Shown piece by piece: positions 36,368-45,064 of a stretch of DNA of 53,890 bases. Source of the DNA: Lachnospiraceae bacterium (GTDB lineage Bacteria; Bacillota; Clostridia; Lachnospirales; Lachnospiraceae); contig JALESH010000018.1 in the NCBI GenBank assembly GCA_022781985.1, positions 1-53,890 on the forward strand. The letters run 5' to 3'. Within the stretch, counting starts at the first letter, position 1. Each line of letters begins with the position of its first letter. Under the pieces are notes generated by a model. That model worked only from the letters and a program-made list of their open reading frames with translations, had not been told where the DNA came from and did not search any database. Both the position numbers and the translations under genes were made by a program.

Positions 36368-37012
36368 ATGAAGATTATTATGTTGGGCGCTCCCGGTGCC
36401 GGAAAAGGAACACAGGCGAAAATGATAGCAGATAAATATAAAGTTCCTCATATTTCAACAGGAGACATCTTTCGGGCCAACATTAAGGATGGTACAGAAC
36501 TGGGCATGGAGGCCAAGAAGTACATGGATCAGGGATTGCTGGTACCGGATGAACTGACAGTCAGGATTCTGCTGGACAGAGTTGGGGCAGATGACTGCAA
36601 AAACGGCTATGTGCTGGATGGCTTCCCCAGAACCATTCCCCAGGCAGAGGTGCTGGATAAGGCACTGGCAGATCGGGGAGAGCAGATCGACTTTGCAATT
36701 GATGTAGATGTTCCTGATGAAAATATCGTAAGGAGAATGTCAGGAAGGCGTGCCTGCCCGGCATGCGGAGCAACCTATCATACGGAGCATATTCCGCCTA
36801 AGACAGAGGGCATATGTGACAGGTGCGGCAAGGAGCTGGTGCTTCGTGAGGACGATAAGCCGGAGACGGTTTCCAAGCGTCTGAAGGTATATCATGAGCA
36901 GACTCAGCCGCTGATTGACTTCTATAGTGCCAAGGGAGTGCTGAGGACAGTGGATGGTACCCAGCCCATGGAGAAGGTATTTGATTCGATTGCAGAGATT
37001 CTGGAAGCTTAG
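36368..37012 (+). CDS. adk: Adenylate kinase
   Basis: 214 residues; ATP + AMP to 2 ADP. P-loop [14 protein letters not shown]-site string [22 protein letters not shown], and a lid domain with four Cys ([12 protein letters not shown] and CDRCGKEL) that bind structural zinc, as in Gram-positive long-form Adk. Start at ATG 36368, with GGAG 11 bases before it; an ATG directly after GGAG (36358) is out of frame and hits a stop at once. Confidence 0.98.
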   Translation: MKIIMLGAPGAGKGTQAKMIADKYKVPHISTGDIFRANIKDGTELGMEAKKYMDQGLLVPDELTVRILLDRVGADDCKNGYVLDGFPRTIPQAEVLDKALADRGEQIDFAIDVDVPDENIVRRMSGRRACPACGATYHTEHIPPKTEGICDRCGKELVLREDDKPETVSKRLKVYHEQTQPLIDFYSAKGVLRTVDGTQPMEKVFDSIAEILEA

Positions 37013-37058
37013 AGTATGAAAGTGCAGACAGGCTGCAGCCGGAGCATGGAGGATAAAA

Positions 37059-37811
37059 ATGGCAGTATCAATTAAATCTGACAGGGAAATAGGGCTGATG
37101 CGTGAGGCGGGAAAGATTCTTGCGGAGGTGCATGCACGTCTGGGAGAACAGATCCGGGCAGGCATATCGACCCTGGAAATCGACAGGATCGGGGAGGAGC
37201 TGATCCGGGGCTACGGCTGTATTCCGAATTTTCTGAACTATAACGGATATCCCGCTACAGTCTGCGTGTCCGTCAATGATGAGGTGGTTCATGGTATTCC
37301 CCACAGGAAGCATATTCTCCGGGAGGGAGATATTGTCAGCCTGGATACAGGGCTTATTTACAAAGGCTATCATTCGGATGCGGCCAGGACTCATGCTGTG
37401 GGGACTATAAGCGCAGAGGCACAGGAGCTGATAGATGTTACCCGGCAGAGCTTTTTTGAAGGAATAAAAATGGCCAGGGCCGGTAATCATCTGAACGATA
37501 TATCCAGTGCCATTGACCGGTATCTCACATCCCGCGGTTATGGTGTGGTGAGGGCACTGGTGGGGCATGGTATCGGCACCAGGCTTCATGAGGATCCGCA
37601 GATTCCCAACTTCACCCAGCGGCGGAAGGGCATCAAGCTCCGTCCGGGAATGACCCTTGCCATTGAGCCTATGGTCAATATGGGCAGCTGGGAGGTGGAA
37701 TGGCTGGAGGATGACTGGACGGTGGTAACGGCGGACGGCTCCCTTTCTGCCCATTATGAAAACACGGTCCTGATCACCGAGGGAGAGCCGGAGATCCTTA
37801 CCCTGGTATAA
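37059..37811 (+). CDS. map: Methionine aminopeptidase type I
   Basis: 250 residues; removes N-terminal Met from nascent proteins. Metal ligands are visible: two Asp in SLDTGLIYKGYHSDAART, His in VGHGIGTRLHEDPQIPNF, Glu in AIEPMVN and Glu near the C-terminus in HYENTVLITE. Typical place after adk. GGAGG sits 6 bases before the ATG. Full length. Confidence 0.97.
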   Translation: MAVSIKSDREIGLMREAGKILAEVHARLGEQIRAGISTLEIDRIGEELIRGYGCIPNFLNYNGYPATVCVSVNDEVVHGIPHRKHILREGDIVSLDTGLIYKGYHSDAARTHAVGTISAEAQELIDVTRQSFFEGIKMARAGNHLNDISSAIDRYLTSRGYGVVRALVGHGIGTRLHEDPQIPNFTQRRKGIKLRPGMTLAIEPMVNMGSWEVEWLEDDWTVVTADGSLSAHYENTVLITEGEPEILTLV

Positions 37812-37848
37812 ATGATAGGATGGGGCTTGGGTAAAGCTGAGGAAAGGC

Positions 37849-38127
37849 ATGGTGATGGATATGATAGGAATGTTTGCAGCGTCCAGGGCAGGACATGACA
37901 AGGATAGAGTATATGTCATAGTCAGGGAAGCCGGGGAATATGTATATGTATCGGACGGGAGGCTCAGGCCGGTTGAGAATCCAAAGAAGAAGAATAAAAA
38001 GCATATTCAGATAATCAAGAAAATGTCCGATGAAATTCTGAGAGAGAAGCTGACAGGCGGACAGCAGGTATATAATGAAGAAGTCAGGAAGGCAATAGGA
38101 GGTCTTACATGTCAAAAGCAGATGTAA
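37849..38127 (+). CDS. KOW-domain RNA-binding protein (L14e-like)
   Basis: 92 residues. The N-terminal KOW-like stretch ([19 protein letters not shown], then [23 protein letters not shown]) matches the small KOW protein found between map and infA in many Clostridia, sometimes compared with eukaryotic L14e. A role in ribosome or rRNA function is inferred from location. Three in-frame ATGs (37849, 37855, 37861) are possible starts; 37855 has the best spacing to AGGAAAGG. The 3' end overlaps infA by 19 bases. Confidence 0.8.
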   Translation: MVMDMIGMFAASRAGHDKDRVYVIVREAGEYVYVSDGRLRPVENPKKKNKKHIQIIKKMSDEILREKLTGGQQVYNEEVRKAIGGLTCQKQM

Positions 38128-38327
38128 TCGAAATCGAAGGAACAGTTGTGGAAAAGCTGCCCAATACAATGTTCCAGGTAGAGCTGGAAAACGGGCACAG
38201 GGTGCTTGCGCATATAAGCGGAAAGCTCAGACAGAATTTTATCCGTATCTTACCCGGTGACAAGGTTACCCTGGAGCTCTCTCCCTACGATCTGTCCAAG
38301 GGACGCATCATCTGGAGAGATAAATAA
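38109..38327 (+). CDS. infA: Translation initiation factor IF-1
   Basis: 72 residues, full length, single OB fold that blocks the 30S A site during initiation. Strings: [38 protein letters not shown] and [19 protein letters not shown] lies inside the end of the KOW gene. Confidence 0.98.
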   Translation: MSKADVIEIEGTVVEKLPNTMFQVELENGHRVLAHISGKLRQNFIRILPGDKVTLELSPYDLSKGRIIWRDK

Positions 38328-38360
38328 AGGATTGCAGTACGAAAAGATTGGAATTAACCC

Positions 38361-38389
38361 TTGCAAATGGAGAGACTCCATGTTATAAT
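38361..38389 (+). promoter_or_regulatory. Internal promoter for rpmJ with palindromic spacer
   Basis: TTGCAA (38361-38366), a 17-base spacer and a perfect TATAAT (38384-38389). The spacer contains ATGGAG-AGA-CTCCAT (38367-38381), a perfect inverted repeat placed exactly between the two promoter boxes, where an operator could act. Confidence 0.8.
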
Positions 38390-38422
38390 GTAAAACGGTC
38401 TTTTTTGAAAGGAGGGTTTAAC

Positions 38423-38536
38423 ATGAAGGTTAGATCATCAGTAAAACCGATTTGCGAGAAATGCAAAATCATTAAAAGAAAAGGAAGAATCAGAGTAATC
38501 TGTGAGAATCCGAAACACAAACAGAGACAAGGATAA
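38423..38536 (+). CDS. rpmJ: 50S ribosomal protein L36
   Basis: 37 residues, smallest ribosomal protein. Zinc ligands Cys11, Cys14, Cys27 and His32 make this the zinc-binding form. The ATG at 38423 follows AAAGGAGG; the longer open frame from 38348 has no similarity and overlaps the promoter. Confidence 0.97.
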   Translation: MKVRSSVKPICEKCKIIKRKGRIRVICENPKHKQRQG

Positions 38537-38624
38537 TCCCTGCCGTGCTGAATAGGAATAAATAAACGGCAGAGGGTCCTTGTTTGATTATAGTATATGA
38601 TATTGAGAATGATGCGCAATTATA

Positions 38625-38652
38625 TTGCGTTGTAAATAGATGTATTTATAAT
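38625..38652 (+). promoter_or_regulatory. Probable promoter of the alpha operon (rpsM onward)
   Basis: TTGCGT (38625-38630), a 16-base spacer and TATAAT (38647-38652). A perfect inverted repeat CGCAAT-TAT-ATTGCG (38615-38629) overlaps the -35 box and could be an operator. Confidence 0.55.
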
Positions 38653-38658
38653 TGGACG

Positions 38659-38850
38659 GAGGAGCCTGCGGAGATTACTTGTTGATACCAGCTTCAGCCC
38701 CGGAGGATTCCGGAGCGGAAGGATCGTCCGGATCCTTCCCGTTCTGGTTTTGGAAGAGGGAGAGGCTGGAAAGGTCGGATTTGATTCCGGTTGGGTACAG
38801 AGTACCCCAATCAGCTTAGTAACAAATTTTATCAAATGGAGGAAGCGTAA
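38659..38850 (+). ncRNA. Leader of rpsM with strong hairpin
   Basis: The 314-base gap between rpmJ and rpsM contains the promoter above and this leader. A perfect 9-bp hairpin GGAAGGATC (38717-38725) with GATCCTTCC (38731-38739) is its clearest element; CCGGAGGATTCCGG lies just upstream. S4 controls alpha-operon or rpsD leaders in other bacteria, so autogenous control is a fair guess, not shown. Confidence 0.4.
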
Positions 38851-39219
38851 ATGGCTCGTATTGCAGGTGTTGACTTACCCAGGGAAAAACGTGTGGAGAT
38901 CGGCCTCACATATATTTATGGAATAGGCAGGGTGAGCGCGAACAAGATTCTTGAGACGGCAAAGGTGAACCCGGATACCCGTGTGAGAGAATTGACAGAT
39001 GAAGAAGTAAAGAGACTCAGCGAGGTGATCGATGAGAGTTATACGGTGGAGGGTGATCTCAGGAGAGAGATAGCCATGAACATCAAGAGGCTTCAGGAGA
39101 TTGGATGCTACAGAGGTATTCGTCATAGAAAAGGACTTCCGGTTCGCGGACAGAAGACAAAGACAAATGCCAGAACAAGAAAGGGTCCCAAGCGTACAGT
39201 TGCTAATAAGAAGAAATAG
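38851..39219 (+). CDS. rpsM: 30S ribosomal protein S13
   Basis: 122 residues, full length. S13 in the 30S head contacts P-site tRNA through its basic tail ([19 protein letters not shown]). Strings: [19 protein letters not shown] and [18 protein letters not shown]. Codon use is like the genes to its left (Pro as CCC or CCG, no CCA). It is the last gene in that style; a clear change occurs before rpsK. Confidence 0.97.
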   Translation: MARIAGVDLPREKRVEIGLTYIYGIGRVSANKILETAKVNPDTRVRELTDEEVKRLSEVIDESYTVEGDLRREIAMNIKRLQEIGCYRGIRHRKGLPVRGQKTKTNARTRKGPKRTVANKKK

Positions 39220-39283
39220 CAGGAGTGCAGAAGCGGTTTTGATAGTTGTAAATCGAGAAAGTGAGAAAGTAGGTTAGTTTAAA

Positions 39284-39679
39284 ATGGCAAAGAAAGTTGC
39301 AAAAAAAGTAACAAAGAAACGTGTCAAGAAAAACGTTGAACATGGACAGGCTCACATTCAGTCATCTTTTAATAACACAATCGTTACATTAACAGATGCT
39401 CAGGGAAATGCTCTTTCATGGGCAAGTGCGGGCGGTCTTGGATTTAGAGGTTCAAGAAAATCTACCCCTTATGCAGCTCAGATGGCAGCTGAAACAGCAG
39501 CTAAAGCAGCATTAGTACATGGTTTAAAATCAGTTGACGTAATGGTTAAAGGACCAGGTTCAGGTAGAGAAGCAGCAATCCGTGCACTTCAGGCATGCGG
39601 AATCGATGTAACAAGCATCAGAGACGTAACACCGGTACCACACAATGGTTGCCGTCCGCCGAAGCGCAGAAGAGTCTAG
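39284..39679 (+). CDS. rpsK: 30S ribosomal protein S11
   Basis: 131 residues, full length. S11 lines the platform near the E site. Strings: [21 protein letters not shown] and [16 protein letters not shown]-terminal [12 protein letters not shown]. The upstream 64 bases lack a strong AGGAGG (AAGTAGG only), unlike nearly all neighbours. First gene with the AT-richer, CCA- and TTA-using codon style. Confidence 0.97.
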   Translation: MAKKVAKKVTKKRVKKNVEHGQAHIQSSFNNTIVTLTDAQGNALSWASAGGLGFRGSRKSTPYAAQMAAETAAKAALVHGLKSVDVMVKGPGSGREAAIRALQACGIDVTSIRDVTPVPHNGCRPPKRRRV

Positions 39680-39739
39680 TTACAATAATTACGTTAATGG
39701 ATTGTAGTATCCGAATATTTATAGGAGGAAAATTAAAAC

Positions 39740-40333
39740 ATGGCAGTAAATAGAGTTCCGGTTCTTAAAAGATGTAGATCCCTCGGTATGGATCCAGTAT
39801 ATTTAGGAATTGATAAAAAGTCCAACAGACAGTTAAAGAGATCCAATAGAAAGATGAGCGAGTATGGTCTTCAGTTACGTGAGAAACAGAAAGCTAAATT
39901 CATCTATGGTGTATTAGAGAAACCTTTCAGAAACTACTTCGAGAAAGCTCAGCGTATGAACGGAATGACAGGTGATAACCTGATGATCCTTCTTGAGTCC
40001 AGACTTGACAACGTAGTATTCCGTATGGGATTTGCTAGAACAAGACGTGAAGCTAGACAGATCGTTGATCATAAGCATGTACTTGTAAATGGTAAGCAGG
40101 TAAATATTCCATCTTACCTGATCAAAGCTGGTGATACAGTAGAGATCAAAGAGGCTAAAAAGAGCTCTCCAAGATACAAAGAGATCGTAGAGGTCACAGG
40201 TGGACGTATGGTTCCAGACTGGTTAGAAGTAGATCAGGAGAACCTGAAAGGAACAGTTAAAGAGCTTCCTGCACGTGAAGCAATTGATGTTCCAGTTGAC
40301 GAGATGTTGATCGTCGAGTTATATTCTAAATAA
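39740..40333 (+). CDS. rpsD: 30S ribosomal protein S4
   Basis: 197 residues. Primary 16S rRNA binder and autogenous regulator in several bacteria. This is the zinc-free form, with a single Cys. The S4 RNA-binding domain is in [20 protein letters not shown] and [20 protein letters not shown]. Of eight Pro codons, five are CCA, two CCT, one CCG and none CCC, opposite to the genes left of 39.2 kb. AGGAGG upstream. Confidence 0.98.
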   Translation: MAVNRVPVLKRCRSLGMDPVYLGIDKKSNRQLKRSNRKMSEYGLQLREKQKAKFIYGVLEKPFRNYFEKAQRMNGMTGDNLMILLESRLDNVVFRMGFARTRREARQIVDHKHVLVNGKQVNIPSYLIKAGDTVEIKEAKKSSPRYKEIVEVTGGRMVPDWLEVDQENLKGTVKELPAREAIDVPVDEMLIVELYSK

Positions 40334-40363
40334 TAACCAGTAACCCCACAGGAGGTGGACTTA

Positions 40364-41323
40364 GTGTTTGATTTTAATAAACCCAATATAGAAATAACAG
40401 AGATTTCAGAAGATAAGAAGTATGGAAGATTTGTTGTAGAGCCTTTGGAAAGAGGTTATGGAACAACATTAGGTAATTCTCTTCGCAGAATTATGCTTTC
40501 ATCATTACCAGGATCTGCTATCAGCCAGGTAAAGATTGATGGCGTTCTGCATGAGTTCAGCTCCATCCCAGGAGTGAAAGAAGACGTTACCGAAATCATC
40601 ATGAACCTGAAGTCACTGGCTATCAAGAATACATCTGAGACAGATGAGCCGAAGACTGCATATATCGAGTTCGAGGGTGAAGGTGTTGTCACAGCTGCAG
40701 ATATACAGGTAGATCAGGATATTGAGATCATGAATCCAGAGACTGTTATCGCTACATTGAATGGTGGAGCAGACAGCAAATTATATATGGAGCTGACCAT
40801 TACAAAGGGCAGAGGATATGTAAGTGCTGAGAAGAATAAGAACGATGAGTTACCAATCGCAGTAATCCCAATCGATTCTATTTACACCCCAGTGGAGCGC
40901 GTGAATCTCACAGTTGAGAATACACGTGTCGGACAGATTACAGATTTTGATAAACTGACATTAGATGTATATACAAATGGTACATTACTTCCAGATGAGG
41001 CAGTCAGCCTTGCTGCAAAGGTATTGAGCGAGCATCTGAAACTCTTTATTGATCTGTCAGAAGTAGCACAGGCTGCTGAAGTCATGATTGAGAAAGAAGA
41101 TGACGAGAAAGAGAAAGTGCTTGAGATGAGCATTGATGAACTTGAGTTATCTGTTCGTTCATACAACTGTCTGAAGAGAGCTGGAATCAACACAGTTGAA
41201 GAGCTCACAAACAGAACATCTGAGGATATGATGAAAGTTCGTAACCTTGGACGTAAGTCACTGGAAGAAGTTCTTGCTAAGCTTGATGAATTAGGATTAA
41301 GCTTAAGCAAAGGAGAAGAGTAA
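40364..41323 (+). CDS. rpoA: RNA polymerase alpha subunit
   Basis: 319 residues. N-terminal assembly domain ([20 protein letters not shown]) and C-terminal domain for UP-element and activator contact ([34 protein letters not shown]). The start is GTG at 40364, 8 bases after GGAGG; a GTG at 40355 overlaps the ribosome binding site. Codon style matches rpsD. Followed by a 161-base hairpin-rich spacer. Confidence 0.98.
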   Translation: MFDFNKPNIEITEISEDKKYGRFVVEPLERGYGTTLGNSLRRIMLSSLPGSAISQVKIDGVLHEFSSIPGVKEDVTEIIMNLKSLAIKNTSETDEPKTAYIEFEGEGVVTAADIQVDQDIEIMNPETVIATLNGGADSKLYMELTITKGRGYVSAEKNKNDELPIAVIPIDSIYTPVERVNLTVENTRVGQITDFDKLTLDVYTNGTLLPDEAVSLAAKVLSEHLKLFIDLSEVAQAAEVMIEKEDDEKEKVLEMSIDELELSVRSYNCLKRAGINTVEELTNRTSEDMMKVRNLGRKSLEEVLAKLDELGLSLSKGEE

Positions 41324-41340
41324 ACACTGAATACTTATAG

Positions 41341-41443
41341 GAATGTGAGCCGTAAGGTGATACATTCGTTAAGCATTAAGTGAAATAGATGTTATCTGCT
41401 GGTAAGACCGTAAGAGCACAGCAGAGCATTTGGCTAGTAAGCC
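41341..41443 (+). ncRNA. Three-hairpin element with repeated GTAAG between rpoA and rplQ
   Basis: Hairpin 1: GAATGT (41341-41346) with ACATTC (41362-41367). Hairpin 2: TCTGCTG (41395-41401) with CAGCAGA (41419-41425). Hairpin 3: GGC (41432-41434) with GCC (41441-41443). GTAAG occurs in each loop region (41352, 41402, 41410, 41437). Possible ribosomal-protein-binding leader for rplQ; unnamed as far as I can tell. Confidence 0.4.
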
Positions 41444-41484
41444 CGAAGAGTATAACCAAGTGTTAAATATGGAGGAAATTTAAA

Positions 41485-42021
41485 ATGGCAAAGTATAGAA
41501 AACTCGGCAGAACATCAAGCCAGAGAAAAGCTTTATTAAGAAACCAGGTAACAGCACTTCTGAACAACGGAAAAATCGTTACAACAGAAGCTAAGGCTAA
41601 AGAGATCCGCAAGATCGCTGAAGGTCTTATTGCTATGGCTGTAAAAGAGAAAGATAACTTCGAAGAAGTTACTGTAAAAGCTAAAGTTGCTCGTAAAGAC
41701 GAGAATGGCAAGAGAGTAAAAGAAGTTGTAGACGGAAAGAAGAAAACAGTTTACGACGAAGTTGACAAGACAATCAAGAAAGATATGCCTAGCAGACTTC
41801 ACGCTCGCCGCCAGATGCTGAAAGTTCTTTACCCTGTAACAGAGGTTCCTACAGCACAGGCTGGAAGAAAGAAAAACACAAAAGAAGTTGATCTTGTTGC
41901 TAAATTATTCGACGAGATCGCACCAAAATACGCAGATCGTAAAGGTGGATATACAAGAATCGTTAAGATTGGTCAGCGTAAAGGTGATGCAGCTATGGAA
42001 GTTCTTATCGAGCTTGTATAA
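41485..42021 (+). CDS. rplQ: 50S ribosomal protein L17 with internal insertion
   Basis: 178 residues, against a usual 115-130. The conserved N-terminal part (KYRKLGRTSSQRKALLRNQ, TTEAKAKEIRKIAEGLI) and C-terminal part (LFDEIAPKYADRKGGYTRI) are intact; between them is a charged insertion of about 45 residues (roughly 65-105, Lys/Glu/Val-rich) before LHARRQMLKVLYP. L17 lies near the tunnel exit on the solvent side, so the insertion is probably surface-exposed. A strong terminator follows. The insertion appears to be a lineage feature and does not break the frame. Confidence 0.95.
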   Translation: MAKYRKLGRTSSQRKALLRNQVTALLNNGKIVTTEAKAKEIRKIAEGLIAMAVKEKDNFEEVTVKAKVARKDENGKRVKEVVDGKKKTVYDEVDKTIKKDMPSRLHARRQMLKVLYPVTEVPTAQAGRKKNTKEVDLVAKLFDEIAPKYADRKGGYTRIVKIGQRKGDAAMEVLIELV

Positions 42022-42057
42022 TTGCAAATACTTCGATAATCTGAATAAGATAATTTT

Positions 42058-42090
42058 AAAGCTGTCATGTGAAAACATGGCAGCTTTTTT
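42058..42090 (+). terminator. Intrinsic terminator of the ribosomal cluster
   Basis: AAAGCTGTCATGT pairs with ACATGGCAGCTTT around a GAAA tetraloop (one G-T wobble), ending in a T run at 42085-42090. A textbook Rho-independent terminator 37 bases after rplQ. Confidence 0.92.
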
Positions 42091-42124
42091 CAATATTCAG
42101 AAGCTAACCAATAAACAGAAATAA

Positions 42125-42324
42125 AAGCAAAATAGTGTAGAGAACGTTAAAAAGGAGAAAACCTCATGAGAACACGACTGAAGCACTGTGTAGATGAGAC
42201 ACTGACAATCATAGAGGCCAATGCCGAATATGATTGTCGCTTTATGTGACTCATCGGAATGTTTAGTGCTTGGAGTGTGATTGTGAGGTTTTCTCCTTAT
42301 AAAGTATAAATAACTATTTTGCTT
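42125..42324. repeat. 200-base nested imperfect inverted repeat (MITE-like or structured RNA)
   Basis: Between the rplQ terminator and the convergent fdhF gene. Outer arms: AAGCAAAATAGT (42125-42136) and its exact complement (42313-42324). Middle arms: 15 bases, AAGGAGAAAACCTCA (42152-42166) and exact complement (42284-42298). Inner arms: GACAATCATA (42204-42213) and complement (42229-42238). The whole can fold as one long interrupted hairpin. It carries a 27-codon ATG frame (42167 onward region) with a ribosome-binding-like arm. The rest of the 331-base gap holds only the terminator. Confidence 0.6.
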
Positions 42325-42352
42325 ATAAGTATTCCGTCTTATCTACATTTAT

Positions 42353-45064
42353 TTACGCTGTAATCTTCTCAACTTTAACCGTACATACTTTGTACTCTGG
42401 TGTACTTGAGATGGAATCCAGTGCATCGCTTGTCAGCCAGTTTGCACCACCTTCGATATAGTGGAAAGGCATCCAGCATTCACCAGGATTTGTCTTGTAG
42501 GATACGGTAGCTTTTGCCTGAATCGTTCCACGTCTGGAAGAAATGGAAACCATCTCTCCGTCTTCAACGCCAAGCTTTTGTGCATCTTCTGTGTTTAACT
42601 CGATAAAGGACTCGCCGGCAATCTGATTGATTCCTTCTGTCTTATCAGTCATAGCACATGCATTGTAATGATAGAGAATACGTCCTGTCATCATGATCAG
42701 AGGATATTCCTCATCTGGAAGCTCCATAGAAGGTGTGTATGCAGCTGGTCTGAAATATCCAAGACCTCTTGCAAATTTTCCTACGTGCATGATTGGTGTT
42801 CCAGGGTGATCTTTTGATGTACATGGCCACTGAAGTCCCTGTCCGTTTACTTCTTCGCTGTCCAGCCTCTCATGGCTGATACCGGCAAATGAAGGAGTTA
42901 CAGATGCAATTTCATCCATAATCTGTGCAGGTGTCAGATGAGGCTGTGGATAGCCCATACGACGCATGATCTCAGTGAAGATCCAAGTATCAGGCTTCGT
43001 ATCACCTTCAATCTCTACGGCCTTTCTGACGCGCTGTACACGTCTCTCAGTATTAGAGAAAGTTCCTTCTTTTTCAGCATAAGAACGTCCTGGAAGAATA
43101 ACATCAGCAAGTTTTGCAGTCTCAGTCATGAACAGCTCATCAATTGCGAAGAAGTCCAGTGACTCAAGAGATTTGATTACGTGATGTGTGTTCGGATCTG
43201 TTCTGACCGGATCCTCTCCGAAGATAAACAATCCTTTAATATCTCCACTGATCATCTTAGGGAAGCAGTCCGTAGCTTTTGTACCAATATTCGGATTCAG
43301 CTTTGTATCCCATGCTTTTTCAAATTTTTCAAGAACTCCCGGTTTGTCGATGTTCTGATATCCGCTGAACTGGTTCGGAGAAGCACCCATATCGCAGGCT
43401 CCCTGTACATTGTTCTGACCACGGATTGGGTTAACACCACATCCAGGTTTTCCAAGTTTACCAACCATCATAGCCATGTTAGACAGGGACATAACACCTT
43501 CTGTACCAGTATGATGCTCTGTAACACCAAGACAGTACATAATTGGCGCACGATCAGCTTTTGCGTAAATACGTGCAGCTTCTCTCAACATATCTGCATC
43601 GATCTGACAGATTTCTGCTACTTTTTCAGGTGTATAATCTTTGACCATTTCTTTCATAGCTTCGAAGTTCTCTGTACGGTCTTCGATGAATTTGTGGTCG
43701 ATTAAGTCTTCTTCAATGAAGATATGCATCATACCATTTGCAAACGCTACGTTTGTACCTGGTTTTAATTTCAAATGGATATCAGCATCTTTACACAGGT
43801 CGATATCACGTGGGTCAACTACGATGAGTTTAGCACCGCGCTGTACGGCCTGACGAACCTGCATTCCGATAACCGGATGTGCATGTTCCGGGTTAGATCC
43901 TACAAGGAGGATAGCATCAGATTCATGAGTAATATCATAAATAGTATTTGTCATAGCTCCTGAGCCAAGTGTGGTTGCCAATCCGGCAACAGTAGGAGCA
44001 TGTCAAACGCGCGCGCAGTTATCGGTATTGTTGCTCTTAAACGCTGTTCTTACCATTTTCTGAAGCATGTAAATGTCTTCGTTGGTAGAACGAGAGCAGG
44101 CAAATCCGGCCAGCGCCTCACCTCCATATTGATTTCTGATTTCTGAGAATTTGGAAGCTACGAGATTTAAAGCCTCATCCCATGTAGCACGCTCAAATTC
44201 ACCAGTTTCTTTGTTCTTAATTAATGGATAACGGATTCTTGCATCACAGTCTACGAAGTCGAAAGAACCACTACGTCCTTTGACACAGAGCAGATTGTGG
44301 TTGGAAGGACCGTCTGCACCCTGCACGTCTACGATTTTGCCGTCTTTTACGTACAGATCCATCTGACAGCCTGTAGCACAGTGCGGACAGGTTGTGCGGA
44401 CTTTCTTAACTTCCCATTCACGATAATTTTTTCTTCTCTTAATCGTAAGAGCACCTGTAGGACAAGCCTGAGCACAGTTTCCACAAGACTCGCATAAGGA
44501 ATTCTCCCAGCCTTCGCCGAACGGTACTTTTACATACACACGTGCACCGTTTCTCTCAAGAGAAAGAGCATGTCTTCCGGTCGCTTTTGCACAAGTGCTG
44601 ATACAACGCTGGCACTGGATACAAAGACCCGGGTCATAGGAGAGGAATGGATGAGCGTCAAATGGCTCATGCTGTACATCTCCGTGTGATGATTTAAAGT
44701 TTGGCACATCAATACCATATTCGCGTGCCATAGCCTGAAGCTCACAGGCACCATTTTTAATACATTTGAAACAGTTCGTTTTATGCTCAGCCATCAAGAG
44801 ATGGAGCGTGTTCTTTCTGGATTCGATAACAGCTGGGCTGTCTGTTGTAATGTTCATGCCCGCTTTTACTTTTGTGTTGCAGGCAGTTACAAGTTTATTC
44901 ATGCCTTCTACTTCTACGACACAGATACGACAGGAACCAATTTCATTAATTTTTTCCAGGAAGCAAAGTGTAGGAATATGGATTCCATGCTCCCTTGCAG
45001 CGCTTAAGATTGACTGACCTTCTTTTGCTTCAATCTGTACGCCATCGATTGTCAGATTAATCAT
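42353..45064 (-). CDS. fdhF: Selenocysteine-containing formate dehydrogenase catalytic subunit
   Basis: 903 residues when the in-frame TGA at 44003-44005 is read as selenocysteine (residue 354): the context NTDNCARV-Sec-HAPTVAGL is the active-site string of formate dehydrogenase. Domains: NuoG-like [2Fe-2S] ferredoxin (Cys 34, 45, 48, 62), His/Cys cluster region (CFKCIKNGACELQ), two [4Fe-4S] motifs (CIQCQRCISTC, CESCGNCAQAC), the molybdopterin oxidoreductase domain with its own cluster (CPHCATGC), and the C-terminal dinucleotide-binding domain (RILYHYNACAMTDK). A hairpin at SECIS distance follows the TGA. It oxidises formate to CO2 (or the reverse), passing electrons to the flavoprotein encoded just upstream, with which it overlaps by 4 bases. 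Confidence 0.95.
43974..44005 (-). promoter_or_regulatory. Bacterial SECIS element of fdhF
   Basis: On the minus strand the UGA (44005-44003) is followed after 12 bases by a perfect 6-bp stem GTTGCC (43990-43985) / GGCAAC (43979-43974) with loop GGATT. The loop starts 18 bases after UGA and begins with GG, as in the E. coli fdhF SECIS. Confidence 0.75.

Noticed and set aside
42167..42250. Small PAS-like peptide gene inside the inverted repeat
   Set aside because: Only 27 codons, lying entirely within a palindromic structure; resemblance too short to support a gene.
44003..44005. Apparent in-frame stop splitting formate dehydrogenase into two genes or a pseudogene
   Set aside because: The TGA falls exactly at the catalytic selenocysteine position and is followed by a SECIS-like hairpin; both flanking parts are intact.
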